64,000 nucleotides of DNA from Pseudomonas sp. PDM14 (GCF_014851905.1 NZ_JACVAQ010000002.1:1054001-1118000); one strand, 5' to 3'. Positions 10,411 to 18,360 are shown, counted from the first letter of the stretch. Numbers and translations are program-made. Notes: a model not told the origin generated them from the sequence alone.

Positions 10411-11670
10411 ATGCTGAGCTGGGACGAATTCGACAAACCCGAAGAGAACGCTGCCCCATCCAAGCCGGGCAACGCCGCTGCACAACAGGCCAACGTGGAA
10501 GCCGGCCTGGACAAGCTCGACAGCGAAGCTGCCGGCTCCGTCGAAGAAGCACGTGCCGTCGACGCCAACGACTCCGCCGCCGTCGCCCGCGCCAAGCAGG
10601 CCCTGAACGACCTCGACATCCAGGAAGGCCTGGATGACCTGGAAGGTTCGGCAGCACGCGTGCAGGTCGGCGACAAGCAGATGATCAACGCCCGCGCCGA
10701 CCTCAACCAGCTCGTCCCCTTCAAGTACGACTGGGCCTGGCAGAAGTATCTGGATGGTTGCGCCAACCACTGGATGCCGCAGGAAGTGAACATGAACGCC
10801 GACATCGCTCTGTGGAAGAGCAAAGACGGCCTCAGCGACGACGAACGCCGCATCGTCATGCGCAACCTCGGCTTCTTCTCCACCGCCGACAGCCTGGTTG
10901 CCAACAACTTGGTGCTGGCCGTATACCGCCTGATCACCAACCCCGAGTGCCGCCAGTACATCCTGCGCCAGGCCTTCGAGGAAGCGATCCACACCCACGC
11001 CTACCAGTACTGCATCGAATCGCTGGGCATGGACGAAGGCGAGATCTTCAACATGTACCACGAGATCCCGAGCGTGGCGAAGAAGGCCTCCTGGGGCCTG
11101 AAATACACCCGCTCGATCTCCGATCCGAAGTTCGAAACCGGCACCCCGGACACCGACCGCCAGTTCCTGCGCAACCTGATCGCCTACTACTGCGTACTGG
11201 AAGGCATCTTCTTCTACTGCGGCTTCACCCAGATCCTCTCCATGGGCCGCCGCAACAAGATGACCGGCACCGCCGAGCAGTTCCAGTACATCCTGCGCGA
11301 CGAGTCCATGCACCTGAACTTCGGCATCGACGTGATCAACCAGATCAAGATCGAGAACCCGCACCTGTGGGATGCCTCGATGAAAGACGAAGCCACCCAG
11401 ATGATCCTTCAGGGCACCCAACTGGAAATCGAATACGCGCGTGACACCATGCCGCGCGGCGTACTGGGCATGAACGCAGCGATGATGGAGGACTACCTCA
11501 AGTTCATCGCCAACCGCCGCCTGACCCAGATCGGCCTGAAGGAAGAGTACCCGGGTACTTCCAACCCGTTCCCGTGGATGAGCGAGATCATGGACCTGAA
11601 GAAGGAGAAGAACTTCTTCGAGACGCGGGTTATTGAATATCAGACTGGTGGGGCGTTGAGCTGGGATTGA
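10411..11670 (+). CDS. nrdB: Class Ia ribonucleotide reductase, beta subunit NrdB
   Basis: Diiron-tyrosyl radical subunit of the aerobic ribonucleotide reductase, 419 aa. The first 90 residues are an Ala/Asp/Glu-rich extension absent from the E. coli protein but usual in Pseudomonas. The diiron helices are recognisable: the WMPQEVNM segment, then EEAIHTHAY, where Glu191, His194 and the radical Tyr198 have the E-x-x-H-x-x-x-Y spacing of the family, and [10 protein letters not shown] carries later ligands. The ATG at 10411 follows a strong AGGAGGA ribosome binding site; the frame is open upstream but without one. The separate hairpin-containing gap from nrdA suggests differential expression of the two subunits. 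Confidence 0.97.
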   Translation: MLSWDEFDKPEENAAPSKPGNAAAQQANVEAGLDKLDSEAAGSVEEARAVDANDSAAVARAKQALNDLDIQEGLDDLEGSAARVQVGDKQMINARADLNQLVPFKYDWAWQKYLDGCANHWMPQEVNMNADIALWKSKDGLSDDERRIVMRNLGFFSTADSLVANNLVLAVYRLITNPECRQYILRQAFEEAIHTHAYQYCIESLGMDEGEIFNMYHEIPSVAKKASWGLKYTRSISDPKFETGTPDTDRQFLRNLIAYYCVLEGIFFYCGFTQILSMGRRNKMTGTAEQFQYILRDESMHLNFGIDVINQIKIENPHLWDASMKDEATQMILQGTQLEIEYARDTMPRGVLGMNAAMMEDYLKFIANRRLTQIGLKEEYPGTSNPFPWMSEIMDLKKEKNFFETRVIEYQTGGALSWD

Positions 11671-11726
11671 TGGCCAGCTGACATCAGCGTAGATTGACCC
11701 TACACCTGCCATGGATGTTGGGGAAT

Positions 11727-11757
11727 AAAAAAAGCCCCGCCTTGTGCGGGGCTTTTT
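11727..11757 (+). terminator. Rho-independent terminator after nrdB
   Basis: GCCCCGC (11734-11740), loop CTTGT, GCGGGGC (11746-11752), flanked by a run of A on the left and five T on the right. A classic intrinsic terminator 57 bp after the nrdB stop. Confidence 0.92.
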
Positions 11758-11787
11758 GCTACATAAAGTGTCTCAAAAGGAACTGCT

Positions 11788-11984
11788 ATGACTACTGATG
11801 TTGAAAGCCACAAACTGAATCTCCAATAGCTCTTCCCAAAACTACAAAAGCAAAACAACCTTCGACGAAAACGAATAAGACGAAGCCGCTACCTAAAGCC
11901 AGCACCGCGAAAAAAACGCCTCCTGCGCGTAAAAAATCTGCTGCGGCAAAGTCCGGAAAGGCGGCGAAATTCCCGCGTCAGGCA
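11788..11984 (+). other. Frameshifted basic N-terminal extension of the TIR-like gene
   Basis: An ATG at 11788 behind AAAAGGA gives only 13 codons before a TAG at 11827. The frame of the downstream TIR-like gene is open from 11805 and, read back to there, encodes a Lys/Ala/Pro/Thr-rich tail of about 60 residues (for example KTTKAKQPSTKTNKTK and AKKTPPARKKSAAAKSGK) like histone H1-type or DNA-binding tails. Joining the ATG to this tail needs one missing base somewhere between 11805 and 11826. No canonical slippery heptamer is visible there. So either the gene lost one base, or the sequence has an error, or translation begins internally. Confidence 0.6.
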
Positions 11985-12947
11985 TTGAGCAAAGTTCTAC
12001 GTATTCCAAAAGCAATACTTGATCAGAATGCTGGTCAATCCTGTTCCGAAAGGGAGGCCGCCAAATTTGTTGGTGTCGGATTCGGGGGGCCTTTTCAAGT
12101 TGAAGTCAGCTCAGCATTAAAATATGGAATTTTGAAAAGACTTGCTCCCGGACAAGTAGCCGTTACAGACCTAGCCAGAAAAATAATCAGACCACAGCAG
12201 ACAGAAGATGAAATTATCGGCCTAAGGGAAGCAGTTCTGCAGGCACCAGATTTTGGAGATGTTTATCAACACTACCGCGGAGAAAATTTGCCTGACCCTC
12301 AATTTTTCAGAAACGCGCTGGTAGACAAATTTAAAATTCCAGAAGACAAAGTTTCAGAGTTTGAAACCATCTTTCTTGAGACAATCCGTGATGCAAGCTT
12401 ATTGGATGAGCATAGCGGAAAAAGAAGAATACTAGATGTAGCTCATGAAGCCTCGACCAACACAAGCGATGATCGAATAAAAAAACTAGGCCGGCAGGTA
12501 TCTTTTAAGAGCTCAGACACATGCTTTGTAATGATGCCTTTTGCCAACCCAGTAGGCGCATATTACTCCGCCATATACGAACCAGCCATACAAAAAGCAG
12601 GTTTAACTCCAATACGAGCCGACGCAGACATATTTGGTACCGGAAAAATAATTGATCAGATATGGCAAGGAATAAACAGCTCAAAAGTGCTTGTCGCAGA
12701 GCTTACAAATAGAAATCCGAATGTTTTTTACGAATTAGGTCTAGCACACGCACTGAACAAACCAGTCGTTCTAGTCTGCTCAAACGAGTCAGACGTACCC
12801 TTTGACCTCCAACATATTCGTGTTATTTACTACGATGTAACCGACCCATTTTGGGGCAGCAAACTCATTGAAAAAATTGCAGAGAACATATTATCTGCAC
12901 TACGCAATCCTGAGGAAGCAGTATTCAAAGCAGCTTTGCAAAATTAG
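11985..12947 (+). CDS. Winged-helix / TIR-like (deoxyribosyltransferase-like) protein, candidate immune effector
   Basis: From the TTG at 11985 the frame encodes 320 aa; with the upstream basic tail it would be about 380. Residues 1-165 are helical and look like a winged-helix module (FVGVGFGGPFQVEVSSALKY, then LAPGQVAVTDLARKI). Residues 175-310 are a Rossmann-like domain with CFVMMPF (Cys180), GLTPIRADADIFGTGKI and NRNPNVFYELGLAHALNKP; Glu250 in the FYELG segment is the likely catalytic acid. This pattern belongs to the nucleoside 2-deoxyribosyltransferase/TIR-like superfamily, whose members often cleave NAD+ or nucleotides in anti-phage defence. The gene is about 42% GC in the lines counted, far below its neighbours, and stands alone between the nrdB terminator and a repeat cluster. 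Function is inferred, not shown; the start is uncertain. Confidence 0.75.
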   Translation: MSKVLRIPKAILDQNAGQSCSEREAAKFVGVGFGGPFQVEVSSALKYGILKRLAPGQVAVTDLARKIIRPQQTEDEIIGLREAVLQAPDFGDVYQHYRGENLPDPQFFRNALVDKFKIPEDKVSEFETIFLETIRDASLLDEHSGKRRILDVAHEASTNTSDDRIKKLGRQVSFKSSDTCFVMMPFANPVGAYYSAIYEPAIQKAGLTPIRADADIFGTGKIIDQIWQGINSSKVLVAELTNRNPNVFYELGLAHALNKPVVLVCSNESDVPFDLQHIRVIYYDVTDPFWGSKLIEKIAENILSALRNPEEAVFKAALQN

Positions 12948-12978
12948 TTCGTTAGCAAGCAAATAGCCTGGATGTGCA

Positions 12979-13057
12979 CGGCGGAAAACGCTTCGCAGTT
13001 TTCCACCCTACGAACAGGTCGGCTTTTGTAGGGTGGACAACGCGAAGCTTGTCCACC
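12979..13057. repeat. Two GTAGGGTGG-type palindromic repeats
   Basis: Two imperfect palindromes with the same ends lie head to head: 12979-13012 (GGAAAAC and GTTTTCC arms, ending CCACCCTACG) and 13028-13057 (starting GTAGGGTGGACAA and ending TTGTCCACC). Related copies are at 16252-16285 and 20901-20930, and a fragment is at 44472. They are dispersed REP-type elements. Confidence 0.75.
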
Positions 13058-13129
13058 ATCGGAGTCACAAAAAACTTCGAGTTCTTATCCCCTCACCCCG
13101 GCCAAACCGTCTATTTGATATCGCAACAC

Positions 13130-13370
13130 TTTCTTCGGCTTCCGGCTATAGGTTTCGCCTCGCACGGCGAGTCACTTTCTCTTTGCGCGCGCAAAGAGAA
13201 AGTAACCAAAGAGAAAGCGCGCCCGACATCCGGGTTTCGCTACGCGAAACTTCCCTCCCTCCGGTGCCGCTCCGGGGGCCGGCTTACAAGGGCCGTCCCT
13301 GGCCCTTTAAGCCTCTCGCCGCATCCATGCGGCTCGTCCCCCTACGCAACACCTACGCTCGGCCTCCTGA
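13130..13370. repeat. Dispersed repeat, left arm of an inverted pair
   Basis: This stretch (from CGGCTTCCGGCTATAGG to TCGGCCTCCTG) is repeated, diverged and in opposite orientation, at 13543-13785. Shared blocks include GCACGGCGAGTC, GGCC.TCCCTGGCCC, CGCATCCATG-like and ACGCAAC-to-CGGCCTCCTG. The two arms enclose one REPIN copy. Short open frames here are repeat-derived, not genes. Confidence 0.7.
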
Positions 13371-13378
13371 CGGGGTTT

Positions 13379-13514
13379 GATCGTTCCCACGCTCTGCGTG
13401 GGAATGCAGACCTCGACGCTCCAGCGTTCACCTGCCAGCACTACGCGCCGAAAGCCACGGCGCGACGCAGAGCGTCGCGGGCTTGCTACCACGCTGGAGC
13501 GTGGGAGCCATCGG
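13379..13514. repeat. REPIN-like unit, copy 1
   Basis: A unit of about 136 bp made of four small palindromes: TCCCACGC/GCGTGGGA, GACGCTCCAGCGTT, GACGCAGAGCGTC and CCACGCTGGAGCGTGG. The outer and inner elements mirror each other, the layout of two REP sequences in inverted orientation. It sits between the arms of the larger inverted repeat. Confidence 0.75.
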
Positions 13515-13542
13515 ATCGTCAGGCAACTTCAATCGCCCCTTT

Positions 13543-13785
13543 CAGGAGGCCGAACGGAATCGTTGCGTAAGGGGTTGAGCGACATGGATGTCGCGAGAGC
13601 CGCGATGGGCCAGGGATGGCCCTTCGCGGCGGGCCCCTGGAGCAATGATGGAGTGAGGGAACCCCGCCGCAGGCGGGGCCGGATGCAGGGGCGCAGACCT
13701 TTTGGTTCCTTTTGGGGCGTTTGCCAAAAGGGACTCGCCGTGCAAGGCGAAATCTGTAGTCCCTGCCGAGGAAAGCGCCGCGTTT
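13543..13785. repeat. Dispersed repeat, right arm of the inverted pair
   Basis: Reverse-complement relative of 13130-13370, with the same order of conserved blocks but clear divergence, so this is not a recent duplication. The arms would form a very long imperfect stem if transcribed together. Confidence 0.7.
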
Positions 13786-13840
13786 GCACTCAAAACCGAG
13801 AAGCCGCAACAGGCGGCAAGCAAATTGGATATCCACGGTA

Positions 13841-14110
13841 GATCGCTCCCACGCTCCGCGTGGGAATGCAGCCTTCGACGCTCCAGCGTCCACCTGCCAG
13901 CCACTACGCCCCGAAAGCCACGTTGCGACGCAGAGCATCGCGGGCTTGCTCCCACGCTGGAGCGTGGGAGCTATCGGGGATTGAAGGCCGCGCGCTGCAC
14001 TGATCGTTTTGATCGTTCCCACGCTCCGCGTAGGAATGCAGCCATCGACGCTCCAGCGCCCACCTGCCAGCAACTGCCCGCCAGAAGCCACAATGCGACG
14101 CAGAGCGGGA
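13841..14110. repeat. REPIN-like units, copies 2 and 3 (copy 3 truncated)
   Basis: Copy 2 covers 13841-13979 and is complete. Copy 3 starts at 14011 with the same GATCGTTCCCACGC opening but loses the second half after GACGCAGAGCGGG near 14110. The 31-bp spacer between them matches the spacers of the array at 14730-15189. Confidence 0.75.
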
Positions 14111-14297
14111 TAGTCGCGAGATCGGCAGGCATCTGCTGCGGTATGTGGCTACCTGTCATATCGGCATTTTTTTAGGTTTCTCCAGTACAGCAATCCCTGC
14201 AACTCATCGGTGCACAACCCTGCTTGTCGATGTGCGCCTGAACGGTCCCGAGATCAGGCAGTCAGCTATAACGACTACCTTAATGACGGAGAAACCT

Positions 14298-14657
14298 ATG
14301 AGCGCATTATTCGACAAGACCGCCCCGCAGAACGTCCACGGCTTGGAGCGCGCAGCTTCGGTGGCTGGCGGTTTGATATTGCTGAGCAAAGGTGTTCGCC
14401 GTGGCGGCCTGGGCGGTCTGGTGCAGATCGCCATGGGCGGGATGGCGCTTGCGCGGGGGATGACAGGTCGCTGTGAAACCAAACGAATCCTGGCGGAAAA
14501 CAATGAACAACCGTTGCCGCATATCGCGCGCTACAGCCACATGCCGATGGATTCAGAAGTGCATAGCCCCGATTTCGAGGACCCCGAAGTCACGCTGCCC
14601 GATACCACACCGATGGGCCATGAAACACACTCGCCGCTCAGTGGAATCAAGAGCTGA
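14298..14657 (+). CDS. DUF2892-like small membrane protein
   Basis: A 119-aa protein whose first half (LERAASVAGGLILLSKGVRR, then GGLGGLVQIAMGGMALARG) is the DUF2892 membrane module of two short glycine-rich helices, found for example in the YgaP C-terminus. The second half is hydrophilic, rich in Pro, His and Glu, without a recognised domain. The ATG at 14298 follows ACGGAG and is preferred over an in-frame ATG at 14283. The gene is isolated inside the repeat cluster, with REPIN units on both sides. Function unknown. Confidence 0.75.
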   Translation: MSALFDKTAPQNVHGLERAASVAGGLILLSKGVRRGGLGGLVQIAMGGMALARGMTGRCETKRILAENNEQPLPHIARYSHMPMDSEVHSPDFEDPEVTLPDTTPMGHETHSPLSGIKS

Positions 14658-14729
14658 CCTAGCGGGCTGCGCTTGTTAAGCCAGACACCTGAGATAAAAA
14701 CAAAGGTGTCGTCATGGTTGATCGGCGAC

Positions 14730-15189
14730 GATCGCTCCCGCGCCACTATGGGAATGCAGCCCTCGACGCTCCAGCGTCCACCTGCTAGCAACTACGTGCC
14801 GGAAGACATGTCGCGACGCAGAGCATCGCGGGCTTGCTACCGCGCTGGAGCGTGGGAGCTATCGGGGATTGAAGGCCGCACGCTGCTCTGATCGTTCCCA
14901 CGGCCTGCGTGGGCATGCAGCCCTCGACGCTCCAGCGTCCACCTGCCAGCAACTACGCGCCGGAAGACACGTCGCGACGCAGGGCATCGCGAGCTTGCTC
15001 CCACGCTGAAGCATGGGAGCTATCGGGGATTGAAGGCCGCGCGCTGCTCTGATCGTTCCCACGCTCTGCGTGGGCATGCAGCCCTCGACGCTCCAGCGTC
15101 CACCTGCCAGCAACTGCGCGCCGGAAGACACGTGGCGACGCAGAGCGTCGCGGGCTAGGCTGCCACGTGGAGCGTGGGGGCCATCGGGG
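14730..15189. repeat. Tandem array of three REPIN-like units, 160-161 bp period
   Basis: Units start at 14730, 14890 and 15051, each about 138 bp with the four-palindrome layout of copy 1, and are separated by a nearly identical 22-bp spacer (ATTGAAGGCCGC.CGCTGCTC). The spacer identity shows tandem duplication rather than three separate insertions. The array abuts the RAYT gene at 15248. No gene lies in 14658-15247. Confidence 0.85.
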
Positions 15190-15247
15190 ATAGGAGGCAG
15201 CCTCTCTCCAATCCACACCACAACCAGCCGATTCAAGGAAGAATCCA

Positions 15248-15784
15248 ATGGGCCGCAGCCGCTACGTCATCAGCGAACCTGAAAAGCCGCATTTCCTCAC
15301 CTGCACGGTGCTGGAGTGGCTGCCGTTGTTCCCCCGCCCCGCTCTGGTCAAGATCCTGCTCGACTGCTGGCGCTATCAGCAGGCCAACCAGAACTTGCGC
15401 CTCTATGGCTACGTCGTGCTGGAAAACCATCTGTACTTCGTTGCCCAGGCGCCTGACCTGGGCAAATGTGTCAGCAGCTTCAAATCCTTCACGGCGCGCC
15501 GCATCATCGATCAGCTGCAAGAGCGAGGGGCGGAACGTTTGCTGCAGCGGTTACGTTTCGCCAAGCGTGCGCACAAGGATGATCGGGTGTACCAGCTCTG
15601 GCAGGAGGGTTCGCATGCGGAGCTGGTATACAGCGCCGAGGTGATGCGGGAGAAGCTCGATTACATCCATCACAATCCACTCAAACGAGGGTATGTGGAC
15701 CGTGCGGAACATTGGCGATATTCCAGTGCCAGGAACTATGCGGGACAGGTGGGATTGATCGAGGTGGACCGGTGGGATTCGTGA
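15248..15784 (+). CDS. REP-associated tyrosine transposase (RAYT, Y1 family), probably inactive
   Basis: A 178-aa Y1_Tnp (HUH endonuclease-like) protein, full length for RAYTs. These act on single-stranded REP hairpins and are domesticated partners of REP/REPIN elements. The C-terminal YIHHNPLKRGYVD block with the likely nucleophile Tyr139 and AEHWRYSSARNY is typical. The metal-binding HUH motif, expected as ENHLH, reads ENHLY here: His61-Leu62-Tyr63, codon TAC in place of CAC, so one metal ligand is lost. The start codon follows AAGGAAGAATCC. It is flanked by the tandem REPIN array upstream and another REP fragment downstream, as expected for a RAYT locus. Confidence 0.88.
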   Translation: MGRSRYVISEPEKPHFLTCTVLEWLPLFPRPALVKILLDCWRYQQANQNLRLYGYVVLENHLYFVAQAPDLGKCVSSFKSFTARRIIDQLQERGAERLLQRLRFAKRAHKDDRVYQLWQEGSHAELVYSAEVMREKLDYIHHNPLKRGYVDRAEHWRYSSARNYAGQVGLIEVDRWDS

Positions 15785-15850
15785 CGCGGAGCATCACGGG
15801 CTGCATGCCCACGCGGAGCGTGGGAACGATCAACGCATAGCGTGGGAACC
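15784..15850. repeat. REP fragment downstream of the RAYT gene
   Basis: GACGCGGAGCATCACGGG, CCCACGCGGAGCGTGGG and AGCGTGGGAACC are the second half of the REPIN unit, ending with an extra arm. Together with the array upstream it brackets the transposase. Confidence 0.7.
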
Positions 15851-15891
15851 ATCACCAAACGACTTACAGCCGACCACTGTCGCCTGCGCAT

Positions 15892-15920
15892 AAAAAACCC
15901 GGCGCTGAAAGCCGGGTTTT
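15892..15920 (-). terminator. Terminator of the CsbD-like gene
   Basis: AAAACCCGGC (15894-15903), loop GCTGAAA, GCCGGGTTTT (15911-15920). Read on the minus strand the stem ends in a run of T, 17-45 bp after the csbD-like stop codon. Confidence 0.85.
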
Positions 15921-15936
15921 GCGTAACGGGATGCTA

Positions 15937-16128
15937 TCAGGCCTTGTCGATGCCTTTCTTGATCGCATCCTTGGCGTCACCCTTGAGTTGCTGGGCTTTG
16001 CCCTTCACCTGCTGGGCGTCGCCTTCGCCTTCAAGACGAGGATTGTCGGTCGCTTTACCGACGCCCTCTTTGACTTTACCGATGGCTTCGTTGGCATTGC
16101 CTTTGATCTTGTCTGTCGTGCTGCTCAT
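15937..16128 (-). CDS. CsbD-family stress protein
   Basis: A 63-aa hydrophilic protein with the CsbD pattern: repeated short amphipathic segments DKIKGNANEAIGKVKEG and QQVKGKAQQLKGDAKDAI. CsbD/YjbJ proteins are abundant in stationary phase and under stress, and their biochemical role is not established. The start at 16128 follows GAGGTGTCAC; an in-frame ATG four codons earlier overlaps this ribosome binding site and was rejected. It is monocistronic with its own terminator. Confidence 0.9.
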   Translation of the reverse strand: MSSTTDKIKGNANEAIGKVKEGVGKATDNPRLEGEGDAQQVKGKAQQLKGDAKDAIKKGIDKA

Positions 16129-16251
16129 GTGACACCTCATTTTCAGTGGGTTACGGAAAATGGAGCCCAGCCTGGCGCAATCGTTTCGTATTTCTGACGA
16201 GTGAATGGCTGGGGAGGCAAAGACACGCTCAGCAAATAGCCAGTGTATTCA

Positions 16252-16321
16252 CGGTGGAAAACGCTTCGCGGCTTTCCACCCTACGGCTCAGGTCAGCACG
16301 GCTACGGCTACGGCTACGGCA
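16252..16321. repeat. GTAGGGTGG-type palindrome and a short hexamer repeat
   Basis: 16252-16285 is another copy of the palindrome seen at 12979, with GGTGGAAAACG and CTTTCCACC arms. Just after it, 16298-16321 holds four head-to-tail ACGGCT hexamers (last unit ACGGCA), which run into the stop codon of the minus-strand gene ending at 16314. Confidence 0.75.
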
Positions 16322-17042
16322 ACGCCATATCCTCGCCCGCTGCCTGCATCTGATCGAACACCTCATCCATCTTCTGCAATAGCAGCGGCGCGTCGTAGCT
16401 CTTGCGGGACACGACCAGGCGAATGGGCAGGTTCTCCACGGTGACGTAGGGCAGCGGCGGCTGGCCCGTCCTCTTGAGCACCTGGTCGATGGGCAGCTGG
16501 TAATCCAGCAGATAGTCCCCGCGCTGGCGGCGCAGCAGCTCCAGCGCCGATTCGCGATGGTGGGTGCGCAGCTGAACGATTTCCCGCGCCGGGTCCAGTA
16601 GCAGGTCGCGGGTATGCGGCCAGTAGCTGTAACCGCTGAGCATGATCATCACCTTGCCGGCCAGGTCATCCGGCACCTTGGGCGCAGGGGTGTCGGGGCG
16701 GTAATACAGGTTGAGCCGGACCTCGGCCAGCGGGCGGTCCGACTCCAGCACATGGCCCTGGAGTTCCTGCTTGTGGGGCGCGCCGGCCCAGAGGTCGACG
16801 CGCCCTTCGCGCAGCTCGTTGTACAACCGCGCGATCGGCATGGCCCGAAACTCCGGCGTGTAGCCCGCGCGATGCAGCATGCGTGTCAGCAGGTCGAAAA
16901 GAGGCCCCTGTGTGCGTCCCTCGGGCGTGGTGTAGATGGACGGCGGGAAATCGTAATAACCCACGGTCACCACGGGCATATCGGCACGGCAAATACCGCT
17001 GACCAGAACAGCCAGCAGCAATGAATATCTGAGTATCAACAT
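16314..17042 (-). CDS. Periplasmic solute-binding protein, amino-acid type
   Basis: A 242-aa protein with a signal peptide (about residues 1-20, MLILRYSLLLAVLVSGICRA) and a type II solute-binding fold of the SBP_bac_3 group: VTVGYYDFPPSIYTTPEG, GPLFDLLTRMLHRAGY, then the hinge region GRVDLWAGAP. No permease or ATPase gene is nearby, so it is an orphan binding protein; such proteins in Pseudomonas often act as sensors or have no transporter assigned. The last codons overlap the ACGGCT hexamer repeat, so its C-terminus may vary between strains. Confidence 0.8.
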   Translation of the reverse strand: MLILRYSLLLAVLVSGICRADMPVVTVGYYDFPPSIYTTPEGRTQGPLFDLLTRMLHRAGYTPEFRAMPIARLYNELREGRVDLWAGAPHKQELQGHVLESDRPLAEVRLNLYYRPDTPAPKVPDDLAGKVMIMLSGYSYWPHTRDLLLDPAREIVQLRTHHRESALELLRRQRGDYLLDYQLPIDQVLKRTGQPPLPYVTVENLPIRLVVSRKSYDAPLLLQKMDEVFDQMQAAGEDMALP

Positions 17043-17478
17043 ACGTCCCGCACCTTGGTTCTAGGTCTTATTTTCAGGGGGGTGTCACATCCATCACCGC
17101 GTGGACCGGCTGGCAGCCAAGCGCTTCGCCCAACGTGAACAACTGGCGCAGACTCCACAGGCATGGAACATACGCGCACGTTCTGCCCTGCGACAGCCAC
17201 ACGGCATGACCAGCAAGTCATGCGCGTTCGATCCTCCCACAAGTCTGCGGAGGCTGCCACTCGATGGGCTGAAAATGGCCTCGACGACGCAAGCGGGACG
17301 GCGCAATTTCGGCCGAACGGAACACAAGCCCACACGAACGTGGAAGTCATTAGATGGGGACGACACCTCGCACGCACTCCCAGCCCACACGCTTGGCTCC
17401 GCCATTTTGCGTCACCGGTCACCCAGCCTCGCGAGCAGATGCTCTACCCTGCGCCTAGCCACGGACAAGCAGACAACC
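17043..17478. other. Intergenic stretch without recognised content
   Basis: Open frames cross this 436-bp region on both strands but none has a plausible start, ribosome binding site or recognisable sequence. I see no clear terminator, repeat or structured element. Confidence 0.5.
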
Positions 17479-17793
17479 ATGAGCGACGGCAGCCACCTGA
17501 TTCTCTTCCTCGTTACCCAGTTCCTGCTGCCACTCGGCCTGGCCTACTTCTATTGCCGGAGCACAGGCATTCCCAGCCAATCCTGGCGCGCGGGCGGTGT
17601 CTACCTGATTGCCCTGTCTGCCGCGATGCTGTTGTTCACCGGCCTGCTCGGTCTGCCAACCCATGTGAAGAACGTCGGCTTCGTCACCCACCGGCCCATG
17701 GGGCTGATCTGCGGCGCCGTCGGTATCATCGGCGGTATCGTGATGGGCCTTCTCGCACAACGCGTCGAGGGCCGCTCAGACAACCCGAGCTGA
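17479..17793 (+). CDS. Small inner-membrane protein, unknown function
   Basis: A 104-aa protein with three or four hydrophobic segments (about residues 6-25, 36-60 and 75-97), the last being GLICGAVGIIGGIVMGLLA. I do not recognise the family. The start ATG at 17479 opens directly before the first helix; a long open frame upstream is not coding. It is the first of three consecutive plus-strand genes for small membrane proteins (the others at 17884 and 18417), spaced by 50-90 bp, that may form one transcription unit. Confidence 0.65.
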   Translation: MSDGSHLILFLVTQFLLPLGLAYFYCRSTGIPSQSWRAGGVYLIALSAAMLLFTGLLGLPTHVKNVGFVTHRPMGLICGAVGIIGGIVMGLLAQRVEGRSDNPS

Positions 17794-17883
17794 CGACGCC
17801 CTGCACCAGCCCGCATTCCAACCACGCCATCCGCTACCGCGCCGGCATACCCAGCGCCCCGCCCAGCCCAAGGAACACGCACC

Positions 17884-18360
17884 ATGTACTACCCACGAGA
17901 GGAGAAAAGGGATTTTCTCCACACGCTCTCCACGCTGGCGCTGATCGCCATACTGCCGCTTGCCGTGCTGGCGCTGCTGAGCGGCCAGGGCGCGACCGTC
18001 ACCCTCATCGCCGCGAGCAAGGTCCAGGCGCAGGCCAACGTCACGACGCTCACTGAATTCCCCGACCAGGGCGTGAACCTCCTCAACTACGACTACAGCG
18101 TCGACGGCAAGTATTTCTCCGGCACCTACGCCCAACTCACGAAGAAAGACGCCGCGAAATACAGGCCAGGCGACACGCTCGCCATCGTGCATTCCGCCTT
18201 TTTCCCGAGTGTCGATCTGCCCGAGGCGAGCTATGCAGCCGGGCAAACGGATGGGCGGATGTTCACCGGCTGCGTCGGCGGAAGCCTGTTGCTGCTCGGG
18301 GTGTCGTTCTTCGCCCTGGTGCGCCAGCGCAAGCACGCGGCAGAAGACGCTTACTACTGA
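17884..18360 (+). CDS. DUF3592-like membrane protein
   Basis: A 158-aa protein with an N-terminal helix (about 14-35), an extracytoplasmic beta-rich domain containing YDYSVDGKYFSGTYAQL and YRPGDTLAIVHSAFFPSVD, and a C-terminal helix (about 128-147). The pattern of a DYSVDGK strand followed by a G-D-x-V turn and a P-S motif is that of DUF3592. Function unknown. It is flanked by two other small membrane proteins on the same strand. Confidence 0.7.
   Translation: MYYPREEKRDFLHTLSTLALIAILPLAVLALLSGQGATVTLIAASKVQAQANVTTLTEFPDQGVNLLNYDYSVDGKYFSGTYAQLTKKDAAKYRPGDTLAIVHSAFFPSVDLPEASYAAGQTDGRMFTGCVGGSLLLLGVSFFALVRQRKHAAEDAYY

Noticed and set aside
11805..11830. Programmed -1 frameshift site in the TIR-like gene
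   Set aside because: No X-XXY-YYZ heptamer or downstream stem could be found in the interval where the shift must occur.
12974..13841. Several open frames of 60-200 codons on both strands within the repeat cluster
   Set aside because: They recur in each repeat copy in different frames and carry no domain; such frames are often mis-annotated as hypothetical proteins.
14730..15189. CRISPR array
   Set aside because: The repeated part is 138 bp with internal palindromes and the short spacers are identical, the reverse of a CRISPR array; no cas genes.
17101..17478. N-terminal extension of the membrane protein at 17479
   Set aside because: The frame is open but the sequence is Arg/Ser/Thr-rich without a start signal, and would place a 126-residue non-homologous region before the first helix.
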